From Halomonas eurihalina (GTDB lineage: Bacteria; Pseudomonadota; Gammaproteobacteria; Pseudomonadales; Halomonadaceae): a stretch of 64,000 bases of DNA. Below the pieces are notes generated by a model. It searched no databases. It was not told the origin of the DNA and saw nothing but the letters and a program-made list of their open reading frames with translations. Below are positions 44,840-55,062 of this stretch, piece after piece (the first letter of the stretch is position 1; every line of letters begins with the position of its first letter). Made by a program: the position numbers and the translations under genes. Where the stretch lies: NCBI RefSeq assembly GCF_008274785.1, contig NZ_VTPU01000006.1, positions 148,283 through 212,282 on the forward strand. The letters are read 5' to 3'.

Positions 44840-46411
44840 GTGAAGATTGGTGCACCCAAGGAGTGCGCAGAAGGGGAAGCGCGTGTCGCGCTGACCCCGG
44901 AGAGCGCCCAGCATCTCCAGAAGCTTGGACACACATGCTTGGTGGAAACCGGCGCCGGAACGGCGGCCGGATTCGACGATACGGCCTATCGCGAGGCCGG
45001 CGTCGAAGTGATCGAAGGCGCCGAGGCGCTGTGGGAGGCGGCTGATGTCGTCATCAAGGTGCGCGAGCCCTCCGATGCTGAGGCCGGACGCCTGCGGCAG
45101 GGCAAGACGCTGATTTCCTTCTTCTGGCCGGCCCAGAACGAGGAATTGCTGGAGCGTTGCCGTGCCACCGGTGCCAATGTCATCGCCATGGACATGGTGC
45201 CGCGCATTTCCCGAGCCCAGAAGATGGACGCTCTGTCCTCCACCGCCAATATCGCCGGTTACCGGGCGGTGATCGAGGCGGGCAACCAGTTCGGGCGTTT
45301 CTTCACCGGTCAGGTGACCGCGGCAGGCAAGGTGCCGCCGGCCAAGGTGCTGGTGGTCGGTGCCGGCGTGGCGGGGCTCGCGGCCATCGGTACCGCCACC
45401 AGCCTGGGGGCGGTGGTGCGTGCCTTTGATGTGCGGCCCGAAGTGGCCGAGCAAATCGAGTCGATGGGCGCCGAGTTCCTGTTCCTCGACTTCGATGATG
45501 CCGAGGATGGCTCGGAAAGCGGTGGCTATGCCAAGCCCTCCAGTCCCGAGTTCCGCGAAAAGCAGCTCGCGCTGTTCCGCGAGCAGGCTCCGGACGTGGA
45601 CATCGTCATCACCACGGCCCTGATTCCGGGCAAGCCGGCGCCCAAGCTGTGGCTGGAGGACATGGTCAAGGCCATGAAACCGGGGTCCGTGATCGTCGAC
45701 CTGGCCGCCGAGCGGGGCGGCAACTGCGATCTCACCGAGCCCGACCAGCGCATCGTGACCGACAACGGCGTGGTCATCGTCGGCTACACCGACTTTCCCT
45801 CGCGGATGGCGACGCAGGCCTCGCTGCTGTATGCCACCAACGTCCGCCACATGCTTACCGACCTCACCCCGGAGAAGGATGGCCAACTCCATCACGACAT
45901 GGAGGACGATGTCATCCGTGGCTCCACGGTGGCGTACGAGGGCGAGAACACCTTCCCGCCGCCGCCGCCCAAGGTGCAGGCCATCGGGGCGGCCAAGCCG
46001 AAGCCCAAGGAAAAGGAGCCGACACCTGAGGAGAAGAAGGCTGCCGAGCACGCTGCCTTCGTCACCCAGACCAAGCGCCAGGTGGGCATGCTCGCCGTCG
46101 GCGGCGTGCTGATGTTGCTGCTTGGCCAGGTGGCGCCGCCTTCCTTCATGCAGCACTTCATTGTCTTCGTGCTGGCCTGTTTTGTCGGCTTCCAGGTCAT
46201 CTGGGGCGTGAGTCACTCCCTGCATACTCCGCTGATGGCAGTGACCAATGCGATCTCCGGCATCATCGTGCTGGGGGCGATACTGCAGATCGGCTCGGGC
46301 AGCGTCCTGGTGGGGCTGCTGGCGGCGATTTCGGTACTGATCGCGACCATCAACATCGTGGGTGGCTTCCTGGTGACACGCCGGATGCTGGCCATGTTCC
46401 AGAAATCGTGA
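44840..46411 (+). CDS. pntA: NAD(P) transhydrogenase, alpha subunit
   Basis: The 523-residue subunit of the proton-translocating transhydrogenase contains the NAD(H)-binding domain I in residues ~1-375 ([18 protein letters not shown] near residue 167, [12 protein letters not shown]). A Pro/Lys-rich linker (about 372-400) and four hydrophobic segments of domain II follow (residues ~415-510). It is the undivided form, like that of E. coli, not the split PntAA/PntAB form. The start codon is ATG-like GTG at 44840 with GGGGAG upstream; pntB follows after 16 bp. The complex makes NADPH from NADH at the expense of the proton gradient. Confidence 0.95.
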   Translation: MKIGAPKECAEGEARVALTPESAQHLQKLGHTCLVETGAGTAAGFDDTAYREAGVEVIEGAEALWEAADVVIKVREPSDAEAGRLRQGKTLISFFWPAQNEELLERCRATGANVIAMDMVPRISRAQKMDALSSTANIAGYRAVIEAGNQFGRFFTGQVTAAGKVPPAKVLVVGAGVAGLAAIGTATSLGAVVRAFDVRPEVAEQIESMGAEFLFLDFDDAEDGSESGGYAKPSSPEFREKQLALFREQAPDVDIVITTALIPGKPAPKLWLEDMVKAMKPGSVIVDLAAERGGNCDLTEPDQRIVTDNGVVIVGYTDFPSRMATQASLLYATNVRHMLTDLTPEKDGQLHHDMEDDVIRGSTVAYEGENTFPPPPPKVQAIGAAKPKPKEKEPTPEEKKAAEHAAFVTQTKRQVGMLAVGGVLMLLLGQVAPPSFMQHFIVFVLACFVGFQVIWGVSHSLHTPLMAVTNAISGIIVLGAILQIGSGSVLVGLLAAISVLIATINIVGGFLVTRRMLAMFQKS

Positions 46412-46427
46412 ACCGCGGGGAGACATC

Positions 46428-47861
46428 ATGCTGAGTCAAGGATTCGTGTCCGCCGCGGCGATCGCGGCGAGTGTATTGTTCATCCTCTCGCTCGGGGGGT
46501 TGAGTAACCAGGAAAAGGCCAAGCGAGCGGTGTGGTACGGCATCGTTGGTATGGCCGTGGCCGTGCTGTTCACCGCCTTCGGGCCGGGGATTGGCGGCTA
46601 CTGGTGGATGGTGCCGATGATGATCATCGGGGCCGTGGCTGGCGTCTATCTGGCGAAGAAAGTCGATATGACCGAAATGCCGCAGCTGGTGGCGGCGTTG
46701 CATAGTTTTGTCGGTCTGGCCGCGGTGTTCGTTGGCTTCAATGCTGACCTGGAGCGGCGTCGCGTGCTGGCCTCCGATGGCGCCAGCGAGGGATTCTCGG
46801 CCTTTGCTGCCCTGGTTGCCGAGAAGACGCCGGCAGAGCTGACCTTCCTGCAGATAGAGGTGGTGTTGGGGGTGTTCATCGGTGCGGTGACCTTCACCGG
46901 TTCGGTGATCGCCTTCGGCAAGCTGGCCGGCAAGGTCGATGGCAAGCCTCGCCAGTTGCCCGGCGGACACCTGCTCAATGCCGGCGCGGCAGTGTTGTCG
47001 CTGCTGTTGGCGATTCTTTATCTGAACGGCGCTGGCTTCTGGACGTTGCTGCTGTTGGCCGCGTTGGCCTTGTTCATCGGTTATCACCTGATCATGGGCA
47101 TTGGCGGTGCCGACATGCCGGTGGTGGTGTCGATGCTCAACAGCTATTCCGGCTGGGCGGCGGCGGCCATCGGCTTCACGCTCTCCAATGACTTGCTGAT
47201 CGTCACTGGTGCCCTGGTGGGCTCCTCGGGTGCCATCCTCTCCTACATCATGTGCAAGGCGATGAACCGCAACTTCATCAACGTGATCCTGGGAGGCTTC
47301 GGTGGCAGTCAGGGCCCGGCCGCCGAGATCGAAGGCGAGCAGGTGGCCATCGACACTGGTGGTGTGGCCAGCGCCTTGAACGATGCCGAGAGTGTGGTCA
47401 TCGTGCCGGGCTACGGCATGGCGGTGGCCCAGGCGCAGAACGCGGTGAGCGAGCTGACCCGCAAGCTGCGCAGTGCCGGAAAGAATGTGCGTTTCGGCAT
47501 CCATCCGGTGGCCGGGCGTTTGCCGGGACACATGAACGTGTTGCTGGCCGAGGCCAGGGTGCCCTACGACATCGTGCTGGAGATGGACGAGATCAATGAC
47601 GACTTCGCCGAGACCGATGTAGTGATCGTCATCGGCTCCAACGATATCGTCAATCCCGCCGCTCAGGAGGACCCCAACAGCCCCATCGCCGGCATGCCGG
47701 TGCTGCGGGTCTGGGAATCCAAGCAGGTCTTCGTCTGCAAGCGTGGCCAGGGAACCGGTTACTCCGGTATCGAGAACCCGCTGTTCTTCAAGGAGAACAC
47801 GCGCATGCTCTATGGCGACGCCCGTTCGAGCATCGATACCCTGGTGCCGCTGATCGAGTGA
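46428..47861 (+). CDS. pntB: NAD(P) transhydrogenase, beta subunit
   Basis: The 477-residue subunit contributes the remaining membrane segments of domain II (about residues 1-270) and the NADP(H)-binding domain III. The latter is marked by [14 protein letters not shown] near residue 325, [20 protein letters not shown] near residue 357 and the closing [23 protein letters not shown] precedes the ATG. It is operonic with pntA and ends before a clear terminator. Confidence 0.96.
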   Translation: MLSQGFVSAAAIAASVLFILSLGGLSNQEKAKRAVWYGIVGMAVAVLFTAFGPGIGGYWWMVPMMIIGAVAGVYLAKKVDMTEMPQLVAALHSFVGLAAVFVGFNADLERRRVLASDGASEGFSAFAALVAEKTPAELTFLQIEVVLGVFIGAVTFTGSVIAFGKLAGKVDGKPRQLPGGHLLNAGAAVLSLLLAILYLNGAGFWTLLLLAALALFIGYHLIMGIGGADMPVVVSMLNSYSGWAAAAIGFTLSNDLLIVTGALVGSSGAILSYIMCKAMNRNFINVILGGFGGSQGPAAEIEGEQVAIDTGGVASALNDAESVVIVPGYGMAVAQAQNAVSELTRKLRSAGKNVRFGIHPVAGRLPGHMNVLLAEARVPYDIVLEMDEINDDFAETDVVIVIGSNDIVNPAAQEDPNSPIAGMPVLRVWESKQVFVCKRGQGTGYSGIENPLFFKENTRMLYGDARSSIDTLVPLIE

Positions 47862-47903
47862 GCGATCGGGCCGGCAGGTGCCGGCCCTGTTCAGCGCACT
47901 TTC

Positions 47904-47928
47904 AACGCCCCGACCCGGGGCGTTTTTC
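47904..47928 (+). terminator. Rho-independent terminator of pntAB
   Basis: AACGCCCC pairs with GGGGCGTT around a 5-base loop and runs into TTT. A second stem (GGCCGGC/GCCGGCC) lies at about 47868-47886. Confidence 0.88.
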
Positions 47929-47965
47929 GTTACAATCCCAGCATCATTTTCTGCCTGGGACGACC

Positions 47966-49033
47966 ATGTCTGACGAGTGCAACAGAGTGACGGTGCTTGG
48001 CGGCGGTAGTTTCGGTACCGCGCTCGCCAGTATCGCCGCCGACAATGGCTTCGAGGTGCGTCAGTGGCTGCGCGATCCCGAACTCGCCGCGCAGATCAAT
48101 CGTGAACACCGCAATGGCCGTTATCTCCCCGATTACGCCATCAACCCCGCCGTATCGGCATATACTCAACTGAGTGAAGCGCTGGAGGGCGCGGGCCTGG
48201 TATTGGTGGCGATTCCTTCCAAGGGATTTCGCGACGTGGTACGCCAGGCACGCCCCTGGCTGGACCCGGAGTGCATTCTGGTCAGCACCACCAAAGGCAT
48301 CCAGGAAGAGGGCTTCAAGCTGATGAGCCAGATCCTGGAGGAGGAGACGGGCGATCGGCATATCGGCGTGCTCTCGGGGCCCAACCTGGCATCCGAGGTC
48401 GCCGAGCGGCAACTGACGGCCACGGTGATTGCCAGCCATGATCCCTTGACTCGGACCCGCGTCCAGACTGCGCTGGGATGCGACTATTTTCGTGTCTATG
48501 CTAGCAACGACCGTTATGGCGTGGAGCTTGGGGGGGCCCTGAAGAACATCTATGCCATTGCCGCGGGGATGGCGGCGGCACTGGGCATGGGGGAGAACAC
48601 CCGCAGCATGCTGATGACGCGGGCGCTGGCCGAGATGAGCCGCTTCGCCGTGGCCCAGGGCGCCAACCCCATGACCTTTCTGGGGCTCGCCGGCGTGGGC
48701 GATCTCATTGTTACCTGCTCGTCGAATCTGTCGCGCAACTATCGTGTGGGCTTCGCCCTGGGAGAGGGGCGCAACCTCGACGAGGCCATCGAATCGCTCG
48801 GCCAGGTGGCCGAAGGCGTCAACACGGTACGACTGGTGCGTGACATGGCTCGGCAGGAAGGCGTCTACATGCCGCTTGCCGAAGGACTTTATCAAGTGCT
48901 GTTCCGGGATGTGCCGGCCAGGGACATGGCGCGTTTGCTGATGCTGGGCGAACAGAGCAGCGACGTGGAGTTCGTCTTATCCAGGGAGAACGTGCAGCGC
49001 GATCACCGAGATTCCGGAGACGAGAATGGCTGA
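47966..49033 (+). CDS. gpsA: Glycerol-3-phosphate dehydrogenase [NAD(P)+]
   Basis: The 355-residue enzyme reduces dihydroxyacetone phosphate to sn-glycerol 3-phosphate for phospholipid synthesis. The nucleotide-binding motif [14 protein letters not shown] begins near residue 8. The substrate-binding region has [22 protein letters not shown] near residue 140, and [15 protein letters not shown] near residue 190. ATG 47966 gives the normal N-terminus; the frame upstream crosses the pntB terminator. It is slightly longer at the C-terminus than many homologues. Its 3' end overlaps sixA by 8 bp. Confidence 0.95.
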   Translation: MSDECNRVTVLGGGSFGTALASIAADNGFEVRQWLRDPELAAQINREHRNGRYLPDYAINPAVSAYTQLSEALEGAGLVLVAIPSKGFRDVVRQARPWLDPECILVSTTKGIQEEGFKLMSQILEEETGDRHIGVLSGPNLASEVAERQLTATVIASHDPLTRTRVQTALGCDYFRVYASNDRYGVELGGALKNIYAIAAGMAAALGMGENTRSMLMTRALAEMSRFAVAQGANPMTFLGLAGVGDLIVTCSSNLSRNYRVGFALGEGRNLDEAIESLGQVAEGVNTVRLVRDMARQEGVYMPLAEGLYQVLFRDVPARDMARLLMLGEQSSDVEFVLSRENVQRDHRDSGDENG

Positions 49034-49517
49034 AACCTTGCTGATCATGCGCCATGGCGAGGCGAGAGCGGGAAGTCCCGATCCTGCGCGTGAACTGACC
49101 GACCGGGGCCACCGCGAGGCGGCTCGCATGGCGGCTTGGCTGGCCGGTCGCGATGACCTGGATCTATCTCGGTTGCGCCTGCTGACGAGCCCGTATCGTC
49201 GTGCCCAACAGACCGCTGCGCACATTGCCGACGCCCTGGGAGTGACCGCGGAGTCCCTGTCGCTGATCACTCCCGACGATCCGCCCGGCGCGGTGCTCGA
49301 CTGGCTGCTGGAGTCGCCGCCCGAGGCCCCCATCATGCTGGTCAGTCACATGCCGCTGGTCGGCGCCCTGGCTGGGTTGCTGGTGGAGGGTCGCAGCGAC
49401 CATGGCCTTGGTCTGCCCACCGCCGGCATCGCCGAACTGGTCGCCGACGTGCCGGCAGCCGGCTGCGCACGCCTGATGCGCCTCACCATGCCAGACGACC
49501 TGCCAACTTCCGAGTGA
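49026..49517 (+). CDS. sixA: Phosphohistidine phosphatase SixA
   Basis: The 163-residue phosphatase of the RHG (histidine phosphatase) superfamily has the catalytic LLIMRHGEA at residues 5-13, [13 protein letters not shown] near residue 54 and the second catalytic His in [15 protein letters not shown] near residue 106. SixA dephosphorylates phosphohistidine on HPt or PTS proteins. The start overlaps gpsA (8 bp), so translation is coupled. Confidence 0.92.
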   Translation: MAETLLIMRHGEARAGSPDPARELTDRGHREAARMAAWLAGRDDLDLSRLRLLTSPYRRAQQTAAHIADALGVTAESLSLITPDDPPGAVLDWLLESPPEAPIMLVSHMPLVGALAGLLVEGRSDHGLGLPTAGIAELVADVPAAGCARLMRLTMPDDLPTSE

Positions 49518-49524
49518 CTCGATC

Positions 49525-49845
49525 ATGAGCTTCATCGTCAATAACCGTGTCCATGTGAACCCTGGCTACGAGGCCGAATTCGAGGCGCGCTTTCGTGCCC
49601 GCGCAGGCGAGATCGATAAGCAGCCCGGTTTTGTCGCCATGCGCGTGTTGCGCCCGCAGGGCAATCAGGCTCCCTATGTCGTCGAGACCGAGTGGGAAAG
49701 CCAGGAGGCTTTTCGTGCCTGGGTGGGCAGTGACGACTTCAAGCGTGCCCACGCCAACCCGATGCCGCCTGAGGCGACAGGTGAGGGCGGTGGCCTCGAG
49801 CAGTTCGAGGTGGTGGAGGGGACCGATACTGCCGCGAACGTCTAG
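49525..49845 (+). CDS. Antibiotic biosynthesis monooxygenase (ABM) domain protein
   Basis: The 106-residue ferredoxin-like-fold protein has the ABM pattern: VNNRVHVNPGYEAEFEARF at the start, GFVAMRVLRP near residue 36 and ETEWESQEAFRAWVGSDDF near residue 54. Relatives include heme-degrading and quinone monooxygenases, but no heme ligand can be assigned with confidence. It begins 7 bp after sixA, probably in one operon, and its stop overlaps that of the convergent AEC gene. Confidence 0.85.
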   Translation: MSFIVNNRVHVNPGYEAEFEARFRARAGEIDKQPGFVAMRVLRPQGNQAPYVVETEWESQEAFRAWVGSDDFKRAHANPMPPEATGEGGGLEQFEVVEGTDTAANV

Positions 49846-50801
49846 ATCAGTCCCGCCACTCGCAGGACAAAGACGCCGGCCGTGATCGTGATGCTCGCCA
49901 TCAGTGTGGTGAGGGCGATGATGTTGGCGGTGAGCGTTTCGTCGCCGCCCATCGCCTTGGCCATGACGAAAGCCGCCGCCGCCGTGGGGCTGGCGAAGAA
50001 CAGGAACATCACGCCCAGTTCGCGCCCTTCGAAGCCAAATGACCAGGCCGCCGCTGTGGCCATGAAGGGAATGCCGACCATCTTCCAGGTGCTGGCGCCC
50101 AGTGCCGGTCCATACCCCTGCTTCAAGGCGCGGGTCGACAGGGTGGCACCGATGCAGATCAAGGCCAGCGGGAGCGTCAGGGAGGCAAAATAGTCCCCGG
50201 TGGTGGCCAGCCAGTTCGGTAACCGAACCTCGAGCAGTGCCAGGGGCGTGGCCAGCAGGACGGCCAGGATCAAGGGATTGGTCAGGATGTGCTTGGCGAT
50301 GCTCCGCCACTGGACGCGCCGCGCACCGTTTTCCTGTGGTCGGTAGAAGCTGAGCACGACCACCGACAGGATGTTATAGGTCAGGATCACTACGCCCAGC
50401 AGCAGCCCGCCGATGGAAAGCCCGGCCTCGCCGTACATGCCACTGGCCAGGGCCATGCCGACGATGCCGCAGTTGCCACGAAACGCCCCCTGGACGTAGA
50501 CACCGCGCAGGTGCCGGGGATGGCGCCAGGTCGACCACGCCCAGGACAACAGAAAACTGGCCAGGGTCGCCAGAGCGAAGAAGACGAGCAACCAGGGGTT
50601 GAAGGTGTTTTCCAGATCCGCACCGATCAGACTCAGGAAGATGAGGGTCGGTAGGGTGCCTCGGAAGACCAGCTTGGAAGCGGTATTGACGAAGGTTCGA
50701 TCGATCCAGCCCAGGCGCTTTAGCCCAATGCCGATGAACACCATGGCGAAGACGGGAAGGGTGATGCCGAGAGTACCGAGGAAAATATCGATCAGGGACA
50801 T
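49842..50801 (-). CDS. AEC family (auxin efflux carrier-type) transporter
   Basis: The 319-residue inner-membrane protein has about ten hydrophobic segments arranged in two halves, as in AEC permeases (TLPVFAMVFIGIGLKRLGWI near the start, GNCGIVGMALASGMYG near residue 95, and FASPTAAAAFVMAKAMGGDE near residue 265). I prefer ATG 50801 because AGGATG lies upstream and the first helix then begins at once; ATG 50864 would add 21 polar residues. AEC members move malate, malonate or other organic acids. It stands next to the sugar-acid genes but points away from them, so a link is only possible. Confidence 0.88.
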   Translation of the reverse strand: MSLIDIFLGTLGITLPVFAMVFIGIGLKRLGWIDRTFVNTASKLVFRGTLPTLIFLSLIGADLENTFNPWLLVFFALATLASFLLSWAWSTWRHPRHLRGVYVQGAFRGNCGIVGMALASGMYGEAGLSIGGLLLGVVILTYNILSVVVLSFYRPQENGARRVQWRSIAKHILTNPLILAVLLATPLALLEVRLPNWLATTGDYFASLTLPLALICIGATLSTRALKQGYGPALGASTWKMVGIPFMATAAAWSFGFEGRELGVMFLFFASPTAAAAFVMAKAMGGDETLTANIIALTTLMASITITAGVFVLRVAGLI

Positions 50802-50961
50802 GCAGACATCCTGTGTCGGCTCTGACCCCGTCCCCGGGGATATGCTCGCCTCGCGATCGGTCAATCACATGCCGATATCAGGGGAGCTCAAGAGCTAAAA
50901 CTTTAGTTTAATTTTACCACGTGGGTGCTTGTCAGTCATTGAAGCGCCATTTAGCTTACCA

Positions 50962-50980
50962 TTTGTATGATGTATTACAT
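50962..50980 (+). promoter_or_regulatory. Operator-like motif upstream of kdgD copy A
   Basis: The 19-base element TTTGTATGATGTATTACAT lies about 50 bases before the kdgD start and contains the perfect palindrome ATGTA-T-TACAT (50970-50980). The same element with one change is upstream of copy B (56707-56725). It also holds a TATGAT box that could be a -10 element. GntR/FadR-type regulators of sugar-acid genes use similar AT-rich palindromes, so this is the best operator candidate. Confidence 0.6.
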
Positions 50981-51024
50981 AAAGTCTTGAGTGCCTCATG
51001 CCACGGTGAGGCAGAACAAGGGGG

Positions 51025-51903
51025 CGATCAGGTGAGTTTTACACGCGCAGATGTCAAGCAGGCGATCAGCGATGGGCTGTTGTCCTTCCCGGTCACCGAT
51101 TTCGATGCCGAGGGGCGCTTCGATGCCGAGAGCTACAGCCGGCGACTGGAGTGGTTCATCAGCCATGAGATCTCGGCGGTGTTCGTCGCCGGGGGTACCG
51201 GGGAGTTCTTCAACCTCTCCCAGGACGAATTCCGCGAGATCGTGCGCCTGGCGGTGAAGGTGGTCGACGGCAAGCTGCCGGTGATCGCCAGTGCGGGCCT
51301 CAGCGTGGCCACTGGCAGCGCTTTCGCGAAGATCGCCGAGGAGGAGGGCGCCGACGGTATCCTGCTGATGCCGCCTTATCTGACGGAATGTCCTCAGGAC
51401 GGCCTGGTCGAGTATGCACGCCAGATCTGCGACTCGACCTCCATCAGCGTGATCTACTACAACCGCGGCAACGGCGTGATGAAGCCTGCCTCGGTGCAGC
51501 GTCTGGCCGATGCCTGCCCCAACCTGATCGGTCTCAAGGACGGCAAGGGCGACATGCAGGCCCTGAACCGGATCATCAAGGCCGTCGGCGATCGGCTGGC
51601 CTATGTGGGCGGCGTGCCCACCGCCGAGATCATGGCCGAGGCGTACCTGGCCGTGGGGGTGAATACCTACTCCAGCGCGGTGTTCAACTTCGTGCCGGAT
51701 ATGGCGGTGGCCTTCTACAAGGCGCTGCGGGCTGGCGACAGCGACACGGTGCGACGCATTTCGCGGGAGTTTTTCCTGCCTTTCGTCGATCTGCGCGATA
51801 ACAAGTCCGGCTATGCGGTCAGCCTGATCAAGGCCGGCACCGAGATCATTGGGCGCCCTTCGGGTAGCGTGCGCGCGCCGCTCGAGATGCCCAGTGCCGA
51901 GGA
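51025..51903 (+). repeat. Near-identical duplicated segment, copy A
   Basis: By eye this 879-bp segment matches 56766-57644 with a single difference (C at 51856, T at 57597). It begins 7 bases before the kdgD start and ends 46 bases before its stop. The sequences on both sides are homologous but clearly diverged upstream and different downstream. Confidence 0.9.
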
Positions 51904-51949
51904 ACAGAAAGTGCTCGAAACGCTCATCGAGCGAGCCAAGGGGCTCTGA
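51032..51949 (+). CDS. kdgD: 5-dehydro-4-deoxyglucarate dehydratase, copy A
   Basis: The 305-residue enzyme of the DapA/NAL aldolase family dehydrates and decarboxylates 5-dehydro-4-deoxy-D-glucarate to 2-oxoglutarate semialdehyde. The family shows [11 protein letters not shown] near residue 54, VIYYNRGNG near residue 140 with the catalytic Tyr, and the Schiff-base Lys169 in GLKDGKGD. The start is GTG (V-S-F-T) with AGGGGG upstream; the open frame before it crosses the promoter. It leads unit A and is followed by gudD. The last 15 residues ([14 protein letters not shown]) differ from copy B. Confusion with dihydrodipicolinate synthase is unlikely given the gudD and garD neighbours. Confidence 0.93.
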   Translation: MSFTRADVKQAISDGLLSFPVTDFDAEGRFDAESYSRRLEWFISHEISAVFVAGGTGEFFNLSQDEFREIVRLAVKVVDGKLPVIASAGLSVATGSAFAKIAEEEGADGILLMPPYLTECPQDGLVEYARQICDSTSISVIYYNRGNGVMKPASVQRLADACPNLIGLKDGKGDMQALNRIIKAVGDRLAYVGGVPTAEIMAEAYLAVGVNTYSSAVFNFVPDMAVAFYKALRAGDSDTVRRISREFFLPFVDLRDNKSGYAVSLIKAGTEIIGRPSGSVRAPLEMPSAEEQKVLETLIERAKGL

Positions 51950-52055
51950 TGCTTCTTATTCACTGCATTTGAGTGCCCTTCGTTGCCCTCGACCTCTTCT
52001 GCGTGCTTGCCACGCGAGAGGAGGGCGCATCGTGAATCCTGCTGGAGAACGTTTC

Positions 52056-53396
52056 ATGCCGAACCACAGTACGCCTACGATCACTGATATGCAGGTCATC
52101 CCGGTTGCCGGCCGCGACAGCATGCTGCTGAACATCGGTGGGGCGCACTCGCCTTATTTCACCCGCAACCTGATCATTCTCGAGGATAGTGCCGGTAATG
52201 TCGGCGTCGGTGAGTCGCCCGGCGGAGAAACGATCCAACGCTCACTGGAGCAGGCCCGCCCCTTGGTCGTCGGCCAGTCCATCGGCAAGTTGCGCTCCAT
52301 GGTCTCTTCGCTCCAGAGGGCGGGGCAGCGCTCCGATTTCGAAGACTTCGGCAAGGGCTCGTGGACTTTCGAGCTACGCATCAACGCCGTGGCTGCACTG
52401 GAGGCGGCGCTGCTGGATTTGATGGGCAAGTTTCTTGGTGTGCCGGTGGCAGAGCTGCTGGGTAACGGGAAGCAGCGTGACAGTGTCGAGGTGCTGGGGT
52501 ATCTGTTCTTCATCGGCGATGGCCATGCTACACCGCTGGACTTCCGGCGCGGCACCGAGGGGATGACTCACGACTGGTACCGTCTGCGCGACGAAGCGGC
52601 GATGAGTTCGCAGCATGTCGTCGAGCTCGCCTGGGCTGCCCACGACCGTTACGGATTCAAGGATTTCAAACTCAAGGGTGGTGCCTTGCCCGGCGAGCAG
52701 GAAATCGAGGCAGTTACGGCGTTGCACGACGCTTTTCCAGATGCACGTACGACTATCGATCCCAATGGTGCCTGGTCGCTCGACGAGGCGATCCACCTTT
52801 GCAAGAACCTCCATGGCGTGATCGCTTACGCCGAGGATCCCTGCGGTGCCGAACAGGGCTTCTCGGGACGCGAGATTCTGGCCGAATTCCGCCATGCCAC
52901 GGGATTGCCGGTCGCCACCAATATGGTCGCGACCAACTGGCGCGAGATGGCTCATGCGTTGATGCTGCGTTCGGTCGACATTCCGTTGGCCGATCCGCAC
53001 TTCTGGACGCTCTCCGGTGCGGTGCGTGTTTCTCAGCTTTGCCAGGATCATGGCATGACCTGGGGATCGCACTCGAACAATCACTTCGATATCTCGCTCG
53101 CCATGTTCGCTCAGGTCGGTGCCGCCGCCGTGGGGCGCACCACTGCACTCGATACGCACTGGATCTGGCAGGAAGGCGATGCCCGACTGACCCGCAATCC
53201 GCCGCAGATCGTGGAGGGGCGCGTGGCGGTCACCGATGCCCCGGGGCTGGGCATCGAGCTGGATATGGAGCAGGTGGAGAAGGCCAACGCTCTCTACCGC
53301 AGTCTGCCGGCCGGCGGACGCGACGATGCGATGGCGATGCAGTACCTGATCGATGACTGGACCTTCGATCCCAAACGTCCGGCCCTGGTGCGCTGA
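52056..53396 (+). CDS. gudD: D-glucarate dehydratase, copy A
   Basis: The 446-residue enolase-superfamily enzyme dehydrates D-glucarate (and usually L-idarate) to 5-dehydro-4-deoxy-D-glucarate. It shows the KxK motif FKDFKLKGG near residue 205, metal-ligand segments TIDPNGAW and [10 protein letters not shown] near 235 and 260, and the catalytic His in [15 protein letters not shown] near residue 340. The length is typical. ATG 52056 has TGGAGA at a good distance. Copy B at 62.5 kb is a diverged paralogue (for example SPGGETIQ here and IPSSDGIL there), unlike the near-identical kdgD pair. Confidence 0.93.
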   Translation: MPNHSTPTITDMQVIPVAGRDSMLLNIGGAHSPYFTRNLIILEDSAGNVGVGESPGGETIQRSLEQARPLVVGQSIGKLRSMVSSLQRAGQRSDFEDFGKGSWTFELRINAVAALEAALLDLMGKFLGVPVAELLGNGKQRDSVEVLGYLFFIGDGHATPLDFRRGTEGMTHDWYRLRDEAAMSSQHVVELAWAAHDRYGFKDFKLKGGALPGEQEIEAVTALHDAFPDARTTIDPNGAWSLDEAIHLCKNLHGVIAYAEDPCGAEQGFSGREILAEFRHATGLPVATNMVATNWREMAHALMLRSVDIPLADPHFWTLSGAVRVSQLCQDHGMTWGSHSNNHFDISLAMFAQVGAAAVGRTTALDTHWIWQEGDARLTRNPPQIVEGRVAVTDAPGLGIELDMEQVEKANALYRSLPAGGRDDAMAMQYLIDDWTFDPKRPALVR

Positions 53397-53480
53397 GCGT
53401 ACCTTTCGGTCGTGGCCCTGGTATGTGCCTGCCGGGGCGCACTCTTGATATCCACAAAGGCAAGCAAAGAGGTGAATACA

Positions 53481-54422
53481 ATGAAAAAGCTGCTGAGCAC
53501 GCTGGCGGTGACCGCCACCTTCGCCATCGGCGGTCATGCCCTGGCGGATGACTACCCCACCAAGAGCGTCAACATGATTGTGCCATTCTCCGCTGGTGGC
53601 GGTAACGACACCTTCGTACGAGCCTTGCAGCCGCTGCTCGAGGAGCAGTTGGGCGAGAGCCTGGTGATTCGCAATATCGCTGGTGGTGGTGGTGCCGTAG
53701 GGATGTCGCGGGCGGTCGCGTCCGAGCCGGATGGCTACACCCTGCTGGCGGCGAGTAACGCCATGCTCACCCTCGAAGCGATGGGCAACGTGCCGTTCAC
53801 CCATGATGACTTCGATTTCATCGCCAAGGTCGTCGATGAGCCCTATATCCTCGCGGTAGGAGAGGAAAGCCCGTACGAGGATCTCGATAGCCTGGTCGAG
53901 GCGGCTTCCGATAGCCCGGTCAAGGTAGGTTCCTCCGGGGTAGGGTCCTCGGCCTATATCACTGCCAACGCCATCGCCAATCGCACCGGTGCGAAGCTGA
54001 ATCTGATCCCCTATCCAGGCGGCTCCGAAGCGATCTCTGCGGCAATGGGCGGACACGTCGACGCTGTCGTGCTGGGTGGTGCCGAATTGCGGTCGGCGCT
54101 GGAATCCGGTCGTCTCGAGGCGCTGGCGACGACCTACGCGGAACGTGGCGATAGCTTGCCGGATGTGCCGACCTTCAAGGAATCCGGTTATGACCTCGTG
54201 CTGTCGGTCTGGCGCGGCATCGCGGCGCCCAAGGGACTGCCGCAGGAGGTGAAGGACGAGTGGGTTGCAGCGGTCCAGCAGATTGTTGACGACGGCTCTT
54301 ACGAAGAAACCGCCAACAACCTGGGAACCAAGCTGTCTCCGCTTTTTGGCGACAAGCTCGAGGCTTTCATCGACGAGTCTGCCGGTATCATGCGTGAAGC
54401 TGCCGGCGATCTAGCGAAGTAA
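53481..54422 (+). CDS. Tripartite tricarboxylate transporter (TTT) substrate-binding protein, unit A
   Basis: The 313-residue periplasmic TctC-type protein has a signal peptide (MKKLLSTLAVTATFAIGGHALA). The family motifs NMIVPFSAGGGNDTFVRAL near residue 31 and the carboxylate-binding GSSGVGSSAYITANA region near residue 150 follow. AGAGGTG precedes the ATG. It probably captures glucarate or a related aldarate for the TctAB membrane complex encoded downstream. The substrate is inferred from context only. Confidence 0.9.
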   Translation: MKKLLSTLAVTATFAIGGHALADDYPTKSVNMIVPFSAGGGNDTFVRALQPLLEEQLGESLVIRNIAGGGGAVGMSRAVASEPDGYTLLAASNAMLTLEAMGNVPFTHDDFDFIAKVVDEPYILAVGEESPYEDLDSLVEAASDSPVKVGSSGVGSSAYITANAIANRTGAKLNLIPYPGGSEAISAAMGGHVDAVVLGGAELRSALESGRLEALATTYAERGDSLPDVPTFKESGYDLVLSVWRGIAAPKGLPQEVKDEWVAAVQQIVDDGSYEETANNLGTKLSPLFGDKLEAFIDESAGIMREAAGDLAK

Positions 54423-54521
54423 TGTGCATCTCGTCGCGCCGCCGAAGCCCTGCGGCGCGACGATTCGAAAGAGTCGTGAGTGTTGCCACCACGCAGTGGC
54501 AAGTGGCTGGAGACTGGGTCT

Positions 54522-55028
54522 ATGCAACGTGATATTGGAAAGCCGCTGTTCGATCTGTTCTTGCTGATCGCCTCGGCGGCCGCTTTCGTTGCGGCAACGG
54601 CGCTGCCAGAGATCGAGATCGTTGGCGACCTTTCGCCCGCCTTCTTCCCGAAACTGCTGTCGGGGTTGATATTCCTGTTCGCTATTCCCTGTCTGATCAA
54701 GGATTTTCGTGAATGGTGGATGGTTCGCAGCGTCGCCTCGCCGACGCCGCAGGTCGTCAAGGTACGCAGCGTCGCCCAGTGGCTGTTCGTCGTGCTGCTG
54801 CTGGTTGGCTACATGCTGGCGTTCGAGCGTCTTGGCTACATCATCAGCACAGCGTCATTCACGTTCTGCTGTGTTCTGGGGCTGGTCATCCTGAGCGGGG
54901 TGTGGGGTGAGCAGACGATGGCCCAGCGCGGGAAATCCGTTCTCGGTGCGCTCGTGTTCGCGGCTGTGCTGGCGGTAGCGGTGTTTTATGTCTTCAACAA
55001 TCTATTCGAGATTCCGCTTCCGGCCTGA
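54522..55028 (+). CDS. TTT small membrane subunit (TctB-like), unit A
   Basis: The 168-residue protein has four hydrophobic segments (residues ~8-28, 38-57, 85-105 and 110-130, with one more near the C-terminus) and the TctB layout. ATG 54522 is chosen because GGAGA is upstream; the frame before it is short and polar. It lies between the binding protein and the large TctA subunit, as usual. Confidence 0.87.
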   Translation: MQRDIGKPLFDLFLLIASAAAFVAATALPEIEIVGDLSPAFFPKLLSGLIFLFAIPCLIKDFREWWMVRSVASPTPQVVKVRSVAQWLFVVLLLVGYMLAFERLGYIISTASFTFCCVLGLVILSGVWGEQTMAQRGKSVLGALVFAAVLAVAVFYVFNNLFEIPLPA

Positions 55029-55062
55029 ACAGGCGGTGTAATCTGCGGTTGAGGAGAGTCAC

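Noticed and set aside
51032..51949. DapA (dihydrodipicolinate synthase) annotation
   Set aside because: The same superfamily, but two copies flanked by glucarate and galactarate dehydratases and TTT transporters fit KdgD far better.
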